Origin: Alteromonas sp. CI.11.F.A3
Lineage (GTDB): Bacteria; Pseudomonadota; Gammaproteobacteria; Enterobacterales; Alteromonadaceae
Direction: 5' to 3'
NCBI RefSeq assembly: GCF_032925565.1
Contig: NZ_CP136708.1
Span: 3,038,001-3,102,000, forward strand
DNA: 64,000 nt
Below the pieces are notes generated by a model, which was not told the origin of the DNA, did not search any database, and saw only the letters and a program-made list of their open reading frames with translations. A program made the position numbers and the translations under genes. This document shows positions 54,235 through 64,000 of the stretch, piece after piece. Position 1 is the first letter of the stretch. Each line of letters opens with the position of its first letter.

Positions 54235-56043
54235 ATGCAGATACAATCTTTATCACTTCACTATAGCGAATGCAGCAGCGCTGGCGTTAAGCCTATAAAC
54301 CAAGACGCGTGCGATGCTTTTATCCCCGCTAATACTAGCCCAGCTTTGACATTAAAAGGGGCTGCCTTTGCGCTTGCCGATGGCATAAGCAGCAGTACGG
54401 TTAGCCAAATTGCCAGTGATTTGGCAATTAAAGACTTTATTAAACAATACTTTTGTACCCCTGAAACGTGGGGGGTAGCGCAAAGTGCTAAAACCGTTAT
54501 ACAAAGTATCAATGCCACTTTATATACCAAAACCCAGCAAAGCCCTTTTTGCTATACCCCTGATAAGGGTTACGTATGCACTTTTTCTGCGGTTATTGTT
54601 AAAGGCGATACGGCGCATATCTTCCATGTGGGTGATGCCAGAGTGTGTTTGTATTCCGATGGAAAGCTACAAGTACTTACCCAATCTCATCGGGTAAACC
54701 ACTCAAAACATGAATCTTACCTCGCTAACGCACTGGGCGTGCATGCTAATGTGGACATCGATTACCTTACGGTACCGTTAAAAGCAGGCGATACCCTTAC
54801 TCTAATGACAGATGGCGTGTATGAGTATGTCTCTTCCCTCACACTTGCTTCACTGATATCGACGGTGCACGCACCTGAGAATGACGCTTCTGTTCGTAAC
54901 AGCTCTTTTCAAAACAGTTCTAGTGTAAAAAAGAGTGACACACCTCTCGCGCAACGCCTGGTAGATTTGGCGCTAGAAAACGACAGCAATGATAATGTTT
55001 CCTGCCAGTGTATAACGGTAGCGAGCGTGGGCGATGGCAAATTTGTAACACCGGAATATGCGGTTGATGAAACGTCACTTCCTATTATTAAGCAGTTAAA
55101 TGTAGGAGAGACAGTAGATGGCTATCGTATTGAACGACAACTATACCAATCGGCTAGAAGCCATGTTTTCTTGGCGTGGGATGAAAATACCAAAACCCAT
55201 GTCGTTATTAAAATACCCTCTACTGAACTGGCACAAAACGGCGAATACCTAGAACACTTTGCGTTAGAAGAATGGCTAGCACGGCGGATTAAATCTAACC
55301 ATGTGATTAATGTACCTGCCCGTACTCAGCCGCCTTCATGCATGTATACCATTAGCGAATATATTGAAGGGCAAAACTTAACCCAGTGGCTAACAGACAA
55401 CCCTAAGCCAGATGTAGAAAAAGTGAGAAGTATTATTGAGCAGGTAGCTCAAGGCTTAATGGCTATGCATCGGGAGGGGCTGCTTCATCAAGATATTCGC
55501 CCTGAAAATATCATGATTGAAGCATCTGGTAACTGTAAAATAATAGATTTAGGCTCGGCTCGTGTTGCGGGCATTAGTGACGCACTGTTTGAACATGAGA
55601 GTGATATTATGGGCACTGCAGCTTATGTTGCTCCAGAATATTTTTTGGGTGACAGTGGCTGTGATCAATCCGACCTTTATTCCCTTGCGGTACTTACCTA
55701 TTACTTACTCAGCAACCGTTTTCCTTATGGAACACAGGTAGCCAAAACCCGCACCGTGGCGGCGCAGCATAAACTTAAATACCAATCGGTACTTGATGAT
55801 AGACGACCTATTCCAGCTTGGATAGATGACACGTTAAAACGGGCGTTACAGCCTAACCCTGAAAAGCGTTTTACCAGCTTATCTGAATTTACCTATCATC
55901 TTCGCCACCCTAGTCCAGCTTTTCTCAATCGCGTAACTGCGCCATTAATACAACGTCATCCACTGAAATTTTGGCAGGGACTTTCTCTGCTATTAGTGAT
56001 TAGTAATGTAGTGACATTCTTACTGCTTTATGGCAATCATTAA
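54235..56043 (+). CDS. Fused PP2C phosphatase and Ser/Thr kinase with C-terminal anchor
   Basis: 602 residues. Residues 1-265 form a PP2C domain (metal motifs ALADGISSS, HVGDARVCLY, LMTDGVYEYV, NDNVSCQ). Residues about 290-565 form a protein kinase: VVIKIP (ATP lysine), LLHQDIRPEN (catalytic Asp420), IDLGSAR (Asp438, DLG for DFG) and YVAPEYF. One membrane helix at the end (GLSLLLVISNVVTFLLLYG). It may add and remove phosphate on a neighbour product. The ATG follows a terminator T run directly, with no ribosome site. Confidence 0.93.
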   Translation: MQIQSLSLHYSECSSAGVKPINQDACDAFIPANTSPALTLKGAAFALADGISSSTVSQIASDLAIKDFIKQYFCTPETWGVAQSAKTVIQSINATLYTKTQQSPFCYTPDKGYVCTFSAVIVKGDTAHIFHVGDARVCLYSDGKLQVLTQSHRVNHSKHESYLANALGVHANVDIDYLTVPLKAGDTLTLMTDGVYEYVSSLTLASLISTVHAPENDASVRNSSFQNSSSVKKSDTPLAQRLVDLALENDSNDNVSCQCITVASVGDGKFVTPEYAVDETSLPIIKQLNVGETVDGYRIERQLYQSARSHVFLAWDENTKTHVVIKIPSTELAQNGEYLEHFALEEWLARRIKSNHVINVPARTQPPSCMYTISEYIEGQNLTQWLTDNPKPDVEKVRSIIEQVAQGLMAMHREGLLHQDIRPENIMIEASGNCKIIDLGSARVAGISDALFEHESDIMGTAAYVAPEYFLGDSGCDQSDLYSLAVLTYYLLSNRFPYGTQVAKTRTVAAQHKLKYQSVLDDRRPIPAWIDDTLKRALQPNPEKRFTSLSEFTYHLRHPSPAFLNRVTAPLIQRHPLKFWQGLSLLLVISNVVTFLLLYGNH

Positions 56044-56083
56044 CTCATATCAATAACCCGTATCACTCGAAAAAGGAAATGCA

Positions 56084-56533
56084 ATGATTACCAATCGAAC
56101 TCAAGTTACCGACATGATCCAGTCTTCAAAAATTTCTAAAGGAATTAAATGGAGTGAAATTGCCCAAGCTGTCGGACAATCTAAAGAATGGAGTACCGCA
56201 GCTTGCTTAGGCCAAATGGCTATGACTAAAGCTCAGGCAACGGCCGTAGGTGAAATGCTTGAACTGAGTGATGAAGCTATTGCGTGGTTGCAGATTGCGC
56301 CCTATAAAGGCTCGTTGCCAACCGAAGTACCTACCGATCCGCTTATCTATCGCTGGTACGAATTAGTTAGTGTTTATGGCACTACCTTAAAAGAACTTAT
56401 TCATGAGGAATTTGGTGACGGAATTATGAGTGCTATCGATTTCTCGATGGATTTACAACGTGAGAACGATCCAAAGGGTGACCGTGTAAGCGTGGTGATG
56501 TCTGGAAAGTTCCTACCTTACAAGATGTATTAA
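56084..56533 (+). CDS. cynS: Cyanate hydratase (cyanase)
   Basis: 149 residues. The C-terminal active-site region is well conserved (IYRWYELVSVYGTTLKELIH, then GDGIMSAIDF) with catalytic Arg90, Glu93 and Ser116. It converts cyanate and bicarbonate to ammonia and CO2. The N-terminal half is more divergent but keeps the helical fold pattern. AAAAGGAAATGCA lies before the ATG. With the upstream transporter and sigma-54 promoter it suggests nitrogen scavenging. Confidence 0.94.
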   Translation: MITNRTQVTDMIQSSKISKGIKWSEIAQAVGQSKEWSTAACLGQMAMTKAQATAVGEMLELSDEAIAWLQIAPYKGSLPTEVPTDPLIYRWYELVSVYGTTLKELIHEEFGDGIMSAIDFSMDLQRENDPKGDRVSVVMSGKFLPYKMY

Positions 56534-56681
56534 TTAGCCAAGGTGCTATTGGTAATAGGTTATGGCTGAAGCGGTCTTTACTCACTTCTTATAAGAGTGT
56601 CCTGAAGTACCCCACTTAGTCGCTTTGTGTAGAAGCTCCGCGTGGCGAAGCAGGCATAATGTGCGTAGCGTTAAGCAACAA

Positions 56682-56713
56682 AAAAGCCCGTCTGGTATGC
56701 CAGACGGGCTTTT
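56682..56713. terminator. Bidirectional terminator between cynS and fusA
   Basis: A 14-bp stem (AAAAGCCCGTCTGG with CCAGACGGGCTTTT) and a 4-base loop between convergent genes. Confidence 0.93.
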
Positions 56714-56763
56714 ATATGCTTCACACTAAGGTAAGCATGAATGCCTACCTAGTTAGTCGCTAA

Positions 56764-58848
56764 TTACTTAGCTTCTTTACGTGCTTTAGCTTCTTCCATT
56801 ACTTTGTCAGCTACGTTTTGTGGACAAGCTGCGTAGTGTGAGAACTCCATAGAGAACTGACCACGACCAGATGTCATTGTACGTAGTGAACCGATGTAAC
56901 CGAACATTTCTGATAACGGAACGTCTGCTTTAATGCGAACGCCAGTTAAACCAGCTTCTTGGTCGCTAAGCATACCACGACGACGGTTAAGGTCACCGAT
57001 TACATCACCAACGTGATCTTCTGGCGTGAATACGTCAACTTTCATGATTGGCTCAAGAAGTTGTGCACCCGCTTTAGGGATCGATTGGCGGAAAGCGCCT
57101 TTAGCTGCGATTTCGAACGCGATTGCTGATGAATCCACTGCGTGGAAGCCACCGTCAAAAAGTTCAACTTCAACGTCTAGTACTGGGAAGCCAGCTAGAA
57201 CACCTTCGCCCATCATTGACTTGAAGCCTTTCTCTACTGCAGGCCAGAATTCTTTTGGTACGTTACCACCAACAACTGATGAAGTGAACGTGAAACCAGA
57301 GTTCGCTTCGCCAGGCTTGATGCGGTAGTCGATTTTACCGAACTGACCAGAACCACCAGATTGCTTCTTGTGCGTGTAGCTATCTTCAATTTCTTTAGTG
57401 ATAGTTTCACGGTAAGCAACTTGAGGTTGACCAACAATAAGGTCTACACCGTAAGTACGCTTAAGAATGTCTACTTTGATGTCTAAGTGAAGCTCACCCA
57501 TACCTTTAAGGATGGTTTCGCCTGAATCTTCATCAGTTTCAACTTGGAAAGAAGGATCTTCTGCAATCATTTTACCGATAGCGATACCCATTTTCTCGTT
57601 TCCGCCTTTATCTTTAGGCTGAACAGCAATCGAGATTACTGGAGTTGGGAATACCATTGGCTCAAGTGTTACTGGATCTTTCGGATCACAAAGTGTGTGA
57701 CCAGTTTGTACGTTCTTCATGCCTACGATTGCAATGATGTCACCCGCTTGTGCGCTAGATAACTCAATACGTTCGTCAGCTTGCATCTCAACCATACGGC
57801 CAACACGCTCAGTTTTACCTGTAAACGAGTTAAGGATGGTGTCACCCTTGTTCAACTTACCAGAGTAAATACGTACGAAGGTTAGTGCACCAAAACGGTC
57901 ATCCATGATCTTAAATGCTAACGCTTTAAACGTTTCATCAGCAGATACGATTGCATGTTCACCGTTTTCAACACCTTCTTCGTCCATAAGAGGCTGAGGA
58001 TCAACTTCTGTAGGAGATGGTAAGTAGTCAACAACAGCGTCAAGTACTAGTTGAACACCTTTGTTTTTGAATGCGGAACCACAGAATGTAGGGAAGAAAG
58101 CAAGGTCACGTGTACCTTTACGGATACAACGCTTGATGTCTTCAACCGAAGGTGTTTCACCTTCCATGTACGCTTCCATTAGGTCATCGTCTTGCTCTAC
58201 AGCAGTTTCGATAAGCATTTCATGGTATTCATCAACTTTGTCTACCATGTCTGCAGGAACGTCTTTAATTTCGTAGTTTTCAGGAAGACCAGTGTCATCC
58301 CAAACGTATGCTTGTTTAGTCAATACGTCTACTACACCTACGAAGTCATCTTCGATACCAATTGGTAGCGTCATAACTAGTGGTACAGCACCAAGTACTT
58401 TACGTACTTGCTCAGTTACACGGTAAAAATCAGCACCCATACGGTCTAATTTGTTTACGAAGATAATACGTGCAACTTCTGATTCGTTAGCATAACGCCA
58501 GTTAGTTTCTGATTGCGGTTCAACACCACCAGAACCACAGAATACACCGATACCGCCGTCTAATACTTTTAATGAACGGTAAACTTCAACTGTGAAGTCA
58601 ACGTGTCCAGGAGTATCGATAACGTTGAAGCGGTGATCTTTCCAGAAACAGCTTACTGCTGCCGACTGGATAGTAATACCACGCTCAGCTTCTTGTTCCA
58701 TGAAGTCAGTAGTTGACTCACCGTCGTGTACTTCACCGGTTTTATGGATTTGACCAGTAAGCTTCAAAATACGTTCTGTAGTGGTAGTTTTACCCGCGTC
58801 TACGTGGGCGAAAATACCAATGTTTCTGTAATGGGATAAGTCTGACAT
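56764..58848 (-). CDS. fusA: Elongation factor G (stand-alone paralogue)
   Basis: 694 residues with all EF-G GTPase motifs: [29 protein letters not shown] and NKLDRMGA, followed by domains II-V. It drives ribosome translocation or recycling. It is not beside rpsL, rpsG and tuf, so it is likely the second EF-G copy common in this group, not the str-operon gene. The start of the next gene, rlmM, lies upstream on the same strand with a terminator between. Confidence 0.95.
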   Translation of the reverse strand: MSDLSHYRNIGIFAHVDAGKTTTTERILKLTGQIHKTGEVHDGESTTDFMEQEAERGITIQSAAVSCFWKDHRFNVIDTPGHVDFTVEVYRSLKVLDGGIGVFCGSGGVEPQSETNWRYANESEVARIIFVNKLDRMGADFYRVTEQVRKVLGAVPLVMTLPIGIEDDFVGVVDVLTKQAYVWDDTGLPENYEIKDVPADMVDKVDEYHEMLIETAVEQDDDLMEAYMEGETPSVEDIKRCIRKGTRDLAFFPTFCGSAFKNKGVQLVLDAVVDYLPSPTEVDPQPLMDEEGVENGEHAIVSADETFKALAFKIMDDRFGALTFVRIYSGKLNKGDTILNSFTGKTERVGRMVEMQADERIELSSAQAGDIIAIVGMKNVQTGHTLCDPKDPVTLEPMVFPTPVISIAVQPKDKGGNEKMGIAIGKMIAEDPSFQVETDEDSGETILKGMGELHLDIKVDILKRTYGVDLIVGQPQVAYRETITKEIEDSYTHKKQSGGSGQFGKIDYRIKPGEANSGFTFTSSVVGGNVPKEFWPAVEKGFKSMMGEGVLAGFPVLDVEVELFDGGFHAVDSSAIAFEIAAKGAFRQSIPKAGAQLLEPIMKVDVFTPEDHVGDVIGDLNRRRGMLSDQEAGLTGVRIKADVPLSEMFGYIGSLRTMTSGRGQFSMEFSHYAACPQNVADKVMEEAKARKEAK

Positions 58849-59021
58849 TAGTTCACTTTCATTGATTCAGCGTAAAAAAACGGCCGGATTATAAAGGATT
58901 TCTGTACAAGAGATATACCTTTATTTAGCACAAACTCTGAAAATGTTTGTGGAAAACCGAGCCACCATTAATTTTTTATTTAAATATCAATAGCATAAGC
59001 AATATGAATATTTTATTAAAA

Positions 59022-59052
59022 ATAACAAAAACACACCTCGTTTTACGAAGTG
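59022..59052 (-). terminator. Terminator overlapping the rlmM stop
   Basis: On the minus strand CACTTCG / CGAGGTG (59034-59040 with 59046-59052, one G-T pair) is followed by TGTTTTTGTTATTTTT. Confidence 0.7.
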
Positions 59053-60137
59053 CGTACAATCGTTACTGTAACTTCATCTCTGTCATGATAGAGATGTCTT
59101 ACCTTGACAGTGAATGCATCGTCTAACGCATCCAATCTGGTCATTAACGTCGACATGGCCTCGATTACGGTTTCATATCGTCGTTTCATGGGTAGCTTTA
59201 AATTAAACACTGCGTGAGTGGCCCAATGTTTTACCAACCAGTCACCCATCAGCTTTGCTACCCGATCGGGTTGCTCTATCATATCACACACAAGTAAATC
59301 TACACGACCAAATTGTGGTCTGTATGTAAACCCGTCTGCAGCATGATGTTCAACAAGCCCTGTGCTCATTAAACTCTCGGCAATGGCACCATTATCAATC
59401 GCTTCTACGTACATTTCACGTTTCACCAATTGATAAGTCCACCCGCCTGGGCAGGCCCCTAAATCTACAGCTCTGCCACCGGCTCTTAACACCAATCGTT
59501 GTTCTTCGGCACTTAGCATGTTCACCAACGCGTCTTCCAATTTAAGGGTCGAACGACTTGGCGAGTCAGAAGGGAACTTTAATCGGCAAATGCCCAAATG
59601 GTCATTAGAGCGGTAGCCAGCAAGACTATAACCTATATAGCAGGTTTCAAAAGATTCAAAGAAAACATGCAGTTTAGGTTTAGTATCGTTTTCCTTAGGC
59701 GATAACCAGCCCTTCTTTCTTAATGCCTGACGAAGAGGAACGGTAAACTTCCTACAAAATTTCGCAAGGGTTTTGCCATCTTCCGTATCTGGGTATTCAA
59801 CGTCGATAGCGCCGAATACGCCATGTGCGCCAGTGAGTTCTTCTAGCGATACATCTTCTAGCGCCTCGAGCACTTGCCCTACTCTATCGTCTTTTTCTAT
59901 GTTATTCAGGGTAGCGAACACCCCAATCAATTGGCGGGGGAATATAGACTCACTCACTGCAAATAACGAAAGGGCGTTGCCCAAGCTTGTTTTATCGTAC
60001 AAATGGTAATGTACAAAGCCCGTGTTCGATTTTGATACAGGATAACCAAAGAATTCTTTTTCGCCATAACGGGTAGCCAGTTCATTAGCGGTGTCGTTTT
60101 CATAGCCGGGGCGACAATAAGCCAAAATGCTAGTCAT
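59043..60137 (-). CDS. rlmM: 23S rRNA C2498 2'-O-methyltransferase RlmM
   Basis: 364 residues. N-terminal THUMP-like part (ILAYCRPGYENDTANELATRYG) and C-terminal Rossmann methyltransferase (VDLGACPGGWTYQLVKREMYVEAID, CDMIEQPDRV). ATG at 60137 is preferred, with AAGGA before it and the family start MTSILAYCRPG. It overlaps the DUF423 gene by 8 bp. Order gcvA, DUF423 (ygdD), rlmM is the same as in E. coli. Confidence 0.95.
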   Translation of the reverse strand: MTSILAYCRPGYENDTANELATRYGEKEFFGYPVSKSNTGFVHYHLYDKTSLGNALSLFAVSESIFPRQLIGVFATLNNIEKDDRVGQVLEALEDVSLEELTGAHGVFGAIDVEYPDTEDGKTLAKFCRKFTVPLRQALRKKGWLSPKENDTKPKLHVFFESFETCYIGYSLAGYRSNDHLGICRLKFPSDSPSRSTLKLEDALVNMLSAEEQRLVLRAGGRAVDLGACPGGWTYQLVKREMYVEAIDNGAIAESLMSTGLVEHHAADGFTYRPQFGRVDLLVCDMIEQPDRVAKLMGDWLVKHWATHAVFNLKLPMKRRYETVIEAMSTLMTRLDALDDAFTVKVRHLYHDRDEVTVTIVRTS

Positions 60138-60603
60138 TAGATTTTTCCTTACTGATCTTTCCATTCAGAACGGCGATGGCCAATGCTATCCACCCGATAA
60201 TAAAACATAGGCCGCCCAAAGGCGTAATGGGGCCAAATAACCCGTTACCGGTTATCGCTAATAAATACAAACTACCACTGAACAGCGCACAGCCAATCAC
60301 ATAAAGTGCCGCTACCGCGTTAAGCCATTTAGACGAAACGTATGCTGATAATGCGGGAAGCGCGACTATGGCTAAACCATGATACATCTGGTAGCGAACC
60401 CCAATTTCAAATGTAGATAATGCGGTTGGTGCTAATATTGCCTTTAGCCCATGTGCACCAAAAGCCCCTAGCATTACCGCGGTAGCCGCCAAAAGAATGC
60501 CAGCGCAAAGCCAGATTTTATTTAGGCTTTGGCTATCGTTTAGCCCCTTGTTAACAGCTCCTGCGTTATCTATTGGCTTATTCAAAGCTGCTACCCATGA
60601 CAT
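60130..60603 (-). CDS. DUF423 membrane protein (YgdD-like)
   Basis: 157 residues, four membrane helices. Conserved LGAFGAHGLKAIL, RYQMYHGLAIVAL, GCALFSGSLYLLAITG and ITPLGGLCFIIGWIAL. Function unknown. Its N-terminus is about 30 residues longer than E. coli YgdD. Overlaps rlmM by 8 bp. Confidence 0.92.
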   Translation of the reverse strand: MSWVAALNKPIDNAGAVNKGLNDSQSLNKIWLCAGILLAATAVMLGAFGAHGLKAILAPTALSTFEIGVRYQMYHGLAIVALPALSAYVSSKWLNAVAALYVIGCALFSGSLYLLAITGNGLFGPITPLGGLCFIIGWIALAIAVLNGKISKEKSND

Positions 60604-60639
60604 TGAGTGAGAGTAAAACCGAAGGTAATTGGTAATTCA

Positions 60640-61368
60640 TTATGTATTTACGCGTGCCTTTATAAAATCAGCGGTCGATTTAGCCGCGCATTCTATATGG
60701 GTCTCTAACGTAAAGCCACTTTGCTTTCTAGGTTTAAAACTGTGATCGCCGTCAGCTAAATAGGAAACCGCAATAGCACTAGATAAAGAATAGGCACTCA
60801 CCTCATCTTTCGTTCCAAAGGTATCACGCTCGCCTTGCAGTATAAGCAGCGGCTTACTAAGCGTTTCTAAATGAGCGGTTCTGAGTTTTTCTGGCTTCCC
60901 TGGTGGATGAAATGGATAACCGAATGCTATAGCGCCTATTATTGATTCAGCATCATCAAGCAACATGGTTGCCATTCTACCGCCCATAGATTTTCCACCA
61001 ATAAAGGTAGGTACACTAGCTTGGGTGTTAGCCACTTCGTTAATGAGCGCATTAAAATGTGCAAGTAACTTTTCTGCTTTATCAGGCGGTCTACGCTTCC
61101 CCGTTTCCATCATGGTTTGCATATAGGGAAAGTTAAATAGTACCACTTCAATATTTTGACTAGTTAACTGCGAAGCCATTGCTTGCATAAAATCATGGTG
61201 CTTACCCGCACCCGCGCCGTGCGCAAGAATAAGGCGGGCTATTGGCGTTGCAGTTTTGTCGCTTGTACTTACAGCTCTCACGCCAGCGCCTTCTGTACTA
61301 CTATCTTTCGCATTTACGTCTGCTGAATTCACAGAGTGAATTTCAAAATCAAACATCACCGCACTCAT
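60640..61368 (-). CDS. Alpha/beta hydrolase of the KANL3/Tex30-like type
   Basis: 242 residues. RLILAHGAGAGKHHDFMQ, nucleophile elbow GGKSMGGRMA, AFGYPFHPPGKPEKLR, LLILQGERDTFG (Asp) and LADGDHSFKPRKQSG (His) give a complete catalytic triad. Substrate unknown. It interrupts the usual gcvA-ygdD order, so it may be a later insertion. Confidence 0.9.
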   Translation of the reverse strand: MSAVMFDFEIHSVNSADVNAKDSSTEGAGVRAVSTSDKTATPIARLILAHGAGAGKHHDFMQAMASQLTSQNIEVVLFNFPYMQTMMETGKRRPPDKAEKLLAHFNALINEVANTQASVPTFIGGKSMGGRMATMLLDDAESIIGAIAFGYPFHPPGKPEKLRTAHLETLSKPLLILQGERDTFGTKDEVSAYSLSSAIAVSYLADGDHSFKPRKQSGFTLETHIECAAKSTADFIKARVNT

Positions 61369-61398
61369 TATCTGAATTATTTCTATTTTTGAAATTCA

Positions 61399-62292
61399 TT
61401 ACTCTTGCTCTTCTTCTACCAAGCCTAAGATCCACTCTCTGAACGCGGCAATCTTACCTAACTCAGCTTGGGATTCTTCGCACACCAAGTAAAAAGCATC
61501 ACGGCTTTCTACTTTCTCTTCAAATGGCATAATTAATCGACCAGCATCTAACTCTGGACGCGCAAGCACCGTGTTACCTAATGCAATGCCCTGCCCCAAT
61601 GCCGCGGCTTGCAATACCAACATGGAATGACTGAAAACCGGACCTTGGTTTACATTCACACCCGATACACCCACATATTTAAGCCAGTTTTTCCATGCTG
61701 CGCGACTTAAGTCATGAAGCAGCACATGATGACGCAAATCTGCCAAGCTTGTTAACGGCTTAGGCCCATTAAAAAGCATAGGAGAACACAAGGGGGTGAG
61801 AAATTCGCGGTGCAGTTTGTCGGCCTGTAACCCACTCCAGCGGCCTTTTCCGTAGTAAATCGCAACATCGACATCGTCGTCCAGAAAGCCTTCATCAAAA
61901 TCTACCGCTTTAATTCTGACGTCTATGTCAGGTTGCGCCACGCTAAATTGACTGATTCGAGGCACCAACCACTGACTGGCAAAACTCGGCGGCATAGCAA
62001 CAGTGATGGCGCCTTTGCTGCCTCTTGCCAGTAACCTTTCCGTGGCTTCTTGTAAGTTTTTAAAGATGTCCTTCAACTCAAGAAAATAGGCTTGGCCTTC
62101 CTCGGTTAACAGCAGGGTTCTGTTACGACGAATGAATAACTTCATCGATAAGAATTCTTCAAGCGCTTTAATTTGATGACTTACCGCTGCTTGCGTAACA
62201 AAAAGCTCATCCGCCGCTTTAGTGAAACTTAAATGTCGGGCGGCCGCTTCAAAGGCTTTTAAAGCATTTAGAGGGGGAAGACGTCGATGCAT
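61399..62292 (-). CDS. gcvA: LysR-type regulator GcvA
   Basis: 297 residues with very close similarity to GcvA: RRLPPLNALKAFEAAARHLS, TQAAVSHQIKALE helix-turn-helix, and ESQAELGKIAAFREWIL at the end. GcvA controls the glycine cleavage system, which is not in this window. A perfect LysR-type palindrome lies at 62344-62360. Confidence 0.93.
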   Translation of the reverse strand: MHRRLPPLNALKAFEAAARHLSFTKAADELFVTQAAVSHQIKALEEFLSMKLFIRRNRTLLLTEEGQAYFLELKDIFKNLQEATERLLARGSKGAITVAMPPSFASQWLVPRISQFSVAQPDIDVRIKAVDFDEGFLDDDVDVAIYYGKGRWSGLQADKLHREFLTPLCSPMLFNGPKPLTSLADLRHHVLLHDLSRAAWKNWLKYVGVSGVNVNQGPVFSHSMLVLQAAALGQGIALGNTVLARPELDAGRLIMPFEEKVESRDAFYLVCEESQAELGKIAAFREWILGLVEEEQE

Positions 62293-62343
62293 GTTTAGAA
62301 ATAAACCCTGTGTGACCTACTCATACTATAGTAGCAGTGTTTG

Positions 62344-62360
62344 CATTAGTTTTACTAATG
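62344..62360. promoter_or_regulatory. LysR-type operator between gcvA and a small exported-protein gene
   Basis: CATTAGT-TTT-ACTAATG is a perfect 7+3+7 palindrome containing the ATTAG/CTAAT cores seen in GcvA sites. A further CTAAT lies at 62394. Confidence 0.6.
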
Positions 62361-62520
62361 ACAACCCATACTTTTACTCGTTTTATTTTTGCACTAATTT
62401 TGGCTACTATTTGCGCGAACTTTGAAAAGAGGTACGAATATCAACTCTTTACAAAGCCTACTTGTTAAGCAATTTAACAAATGGAAACATATTTTTAAAT
62501 TATTTTTATTAGGTGTGAAA

Positions 62521-62808
62521 ATGAAAAAATTATTACTAGCTAGTGTATCTGTAATGGCTTTTGCAAGCGCTGCTGCGAATGCTAACGTTCAACCAGAAAA
62601 GATTAATCTTCAATCATTAATTACTACTGCAATGACCAGCGTAAACATGGCAGACGTATTGCCTGAAAACGACGCTCACATTAGTGTTAAGAAACAGTCA
62701 ACTGCATTACTGGCAGAAGAAACGCAAATCGCGTTACATAAAAATTTGCTTGCCATGGCGAAAGAAAATAACAAAGAGACTACTGTAATAGTCGCTGAAA
62801 GCGAATAG
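62521..62808 (+). CDS. Small exported protein, unknown
   Basis: 95 residues. A clear signal peptide (MKKLLLASVSVMAFASAAANA) is followed by a short polar protein. ATG at 62521 is chosen over the longer frame from 62422, since AGGTG precedes it and the signal peptide then starts properly. No domain recognised. Divergent from gcvA across a LysR-type site, so GcvA may control it. A hairpin GCCGGTG/CACCGGC at 62833 follows. Confidence 0.75.
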   Translation: MKKLLLASVSVMAFASAAANANVQPEKINLQSLITTAMTSVNMADVLPENDAHISVKKQSTALLAEETQIALHKNLLAMAKENNKETTVIVAESE

Positions 62809-62870
62809 TAAGTGTCCACACCTGATACGCGTGCCGGTGCATCACACCGGCATTCGCCATCAGACTTGGC

Positions 62871-63749
<879 letters not shown>

Positions 63750-64000
63750 CTAGAATAAGGGTTGTTTGGTTACTGCCACCATCGCAGTTGTCATTAGTAC
63801 AATCAGCGCGGCAATAAAGAACGTCCAACGTCCTAAAGGTGTTTTTGCCTTTTTAAGCGCAAATAAACCGAGTACGATGTAAGCAATTACGCCCGCTAAT
63901 TTAAATGTAAGCCATGCATTTACAATGGGATATTGAGACAAAATAACGCATAGCCAAATTGCACTCGCTAATAAAACAGTATCAACAATATGAGGCACAA
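63750..64000 (-). CDS. SirB2-family membrane protein, N-terminus cut by the window end
   Basis: About 82 residues are visible, with three membrane helices. PHIVDTVLLASAIWLCVILS and FKLAGVIAYIVLGLFALKK are characteristic of the SirB2 family. The GTG at 63998 is not a start; the frame continues beyond the edge. The family has no established function. Confidence 0.85.
   Translation of the reverse strand, partial: VPHIVDTVLLASAIWLCVILSQYPIVNAWLTFKLAGVIAYIVLGLFALKKAKTPLGRWTFFIAALIVLMTTAMVAVTKQPLF

Noticed and set aside
62293..62520. GcvB small RNA next to gcvA
   Set aside because: No G/U-rich R1-like segment or terminator could be recognised by eye; a covariance-model search would decide.

Overview
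The window looks like chromosomal DNA of a marine gammaproteobacterium of the Alteromonadales, probably Alteromonas or a close relative. This is inferred from the moderate-to-low GC content, the many TonB and c-di-GMP proteins, the seqA-pgm pair, the gcvA / DUF423 / rlmM block and the sirB2-kdsA pair. It carries about 55 genes and one tRNA. I found no rRNA, insertion sequence, prophage or CRISPR array.

Layout. 1-4471: a purine permease fragment, a TonB-dependent receptor and an exported NUP-family protein. 4519-10535: a phosphorelay set made of a hybrid histidine kinase, two response regulators with c-di-GMP output domains and a free Hpt protein. 10562-23626: purine salvage and degradation, with adenine deaminase, a purine permease, PuuE allantoinase, a RutR-family regulator and a seven-gene operon xdhABC-uraD-uraH-guaD-puuD. 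Together these cover adenine and guanine to urate and on to allantoate. 23682-31341: two more diguanylate cyclases flank a PhoX-like phosphatase lipoprotein and a cytochrome c-like lipoprotein. 31353-35608: tRNA-Val, a patatin-like protein, and hmgA and hpd for tyrosine catabolism. 35744-43303: small housekeeping and metabolic genes (an ACT protein, a degenerate EIIA, dapE, a M15 peptidase, astE and others). 43556-48668: glgP, pgm and seqA. 48887-52914: a MoxR / DUF58 / transglutaminase operon. 53342-56533: a formate/nitrite-family transporter, a two-domain PP2C phosphatase / Ser-Thr kinase and cyanase. 56764-64000: an EF-G paralogue, rlmM, DUF423, a hydrolase, gcvA, a small exported protein, kdsA and sirB2 (cut by the window end).

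The most informative signals are regulatory. (1) Three copies of a sequence close to the RutR operator TTGACCAnnTGGTCAA lie upstream of the TonB receptor, the purine permease and xdhA, and a RutR-family regulator sits beside them, so a dispersed purine regulon can be read from the sequence. (2) A good sigma-54 promoter with two NtrC-like sites about 100 bp upstream precedes a leader of about 100 nt that ends in a strong terminator, ahead of the transporter / kinase-phosphatase / cyanase genes. (3) Five TGTCA-like repeats with exact 11-bp spacing form a tandem Pho box upstream of the PhoX-like gene. (4) Seven DnaA-box-like 9-mers occur within 180 bp at 36306-36482, in a place that does not look like oriC. 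(5) At protein level, a EIIA-Glc-like protein lacks both active-site histidines, a TonB receptor contains a canonical EF-hand loop, and a protein of the family called purine nucleoside permease looks like a soluble periplasmic nucleoside-phosphorylase-fold protein.
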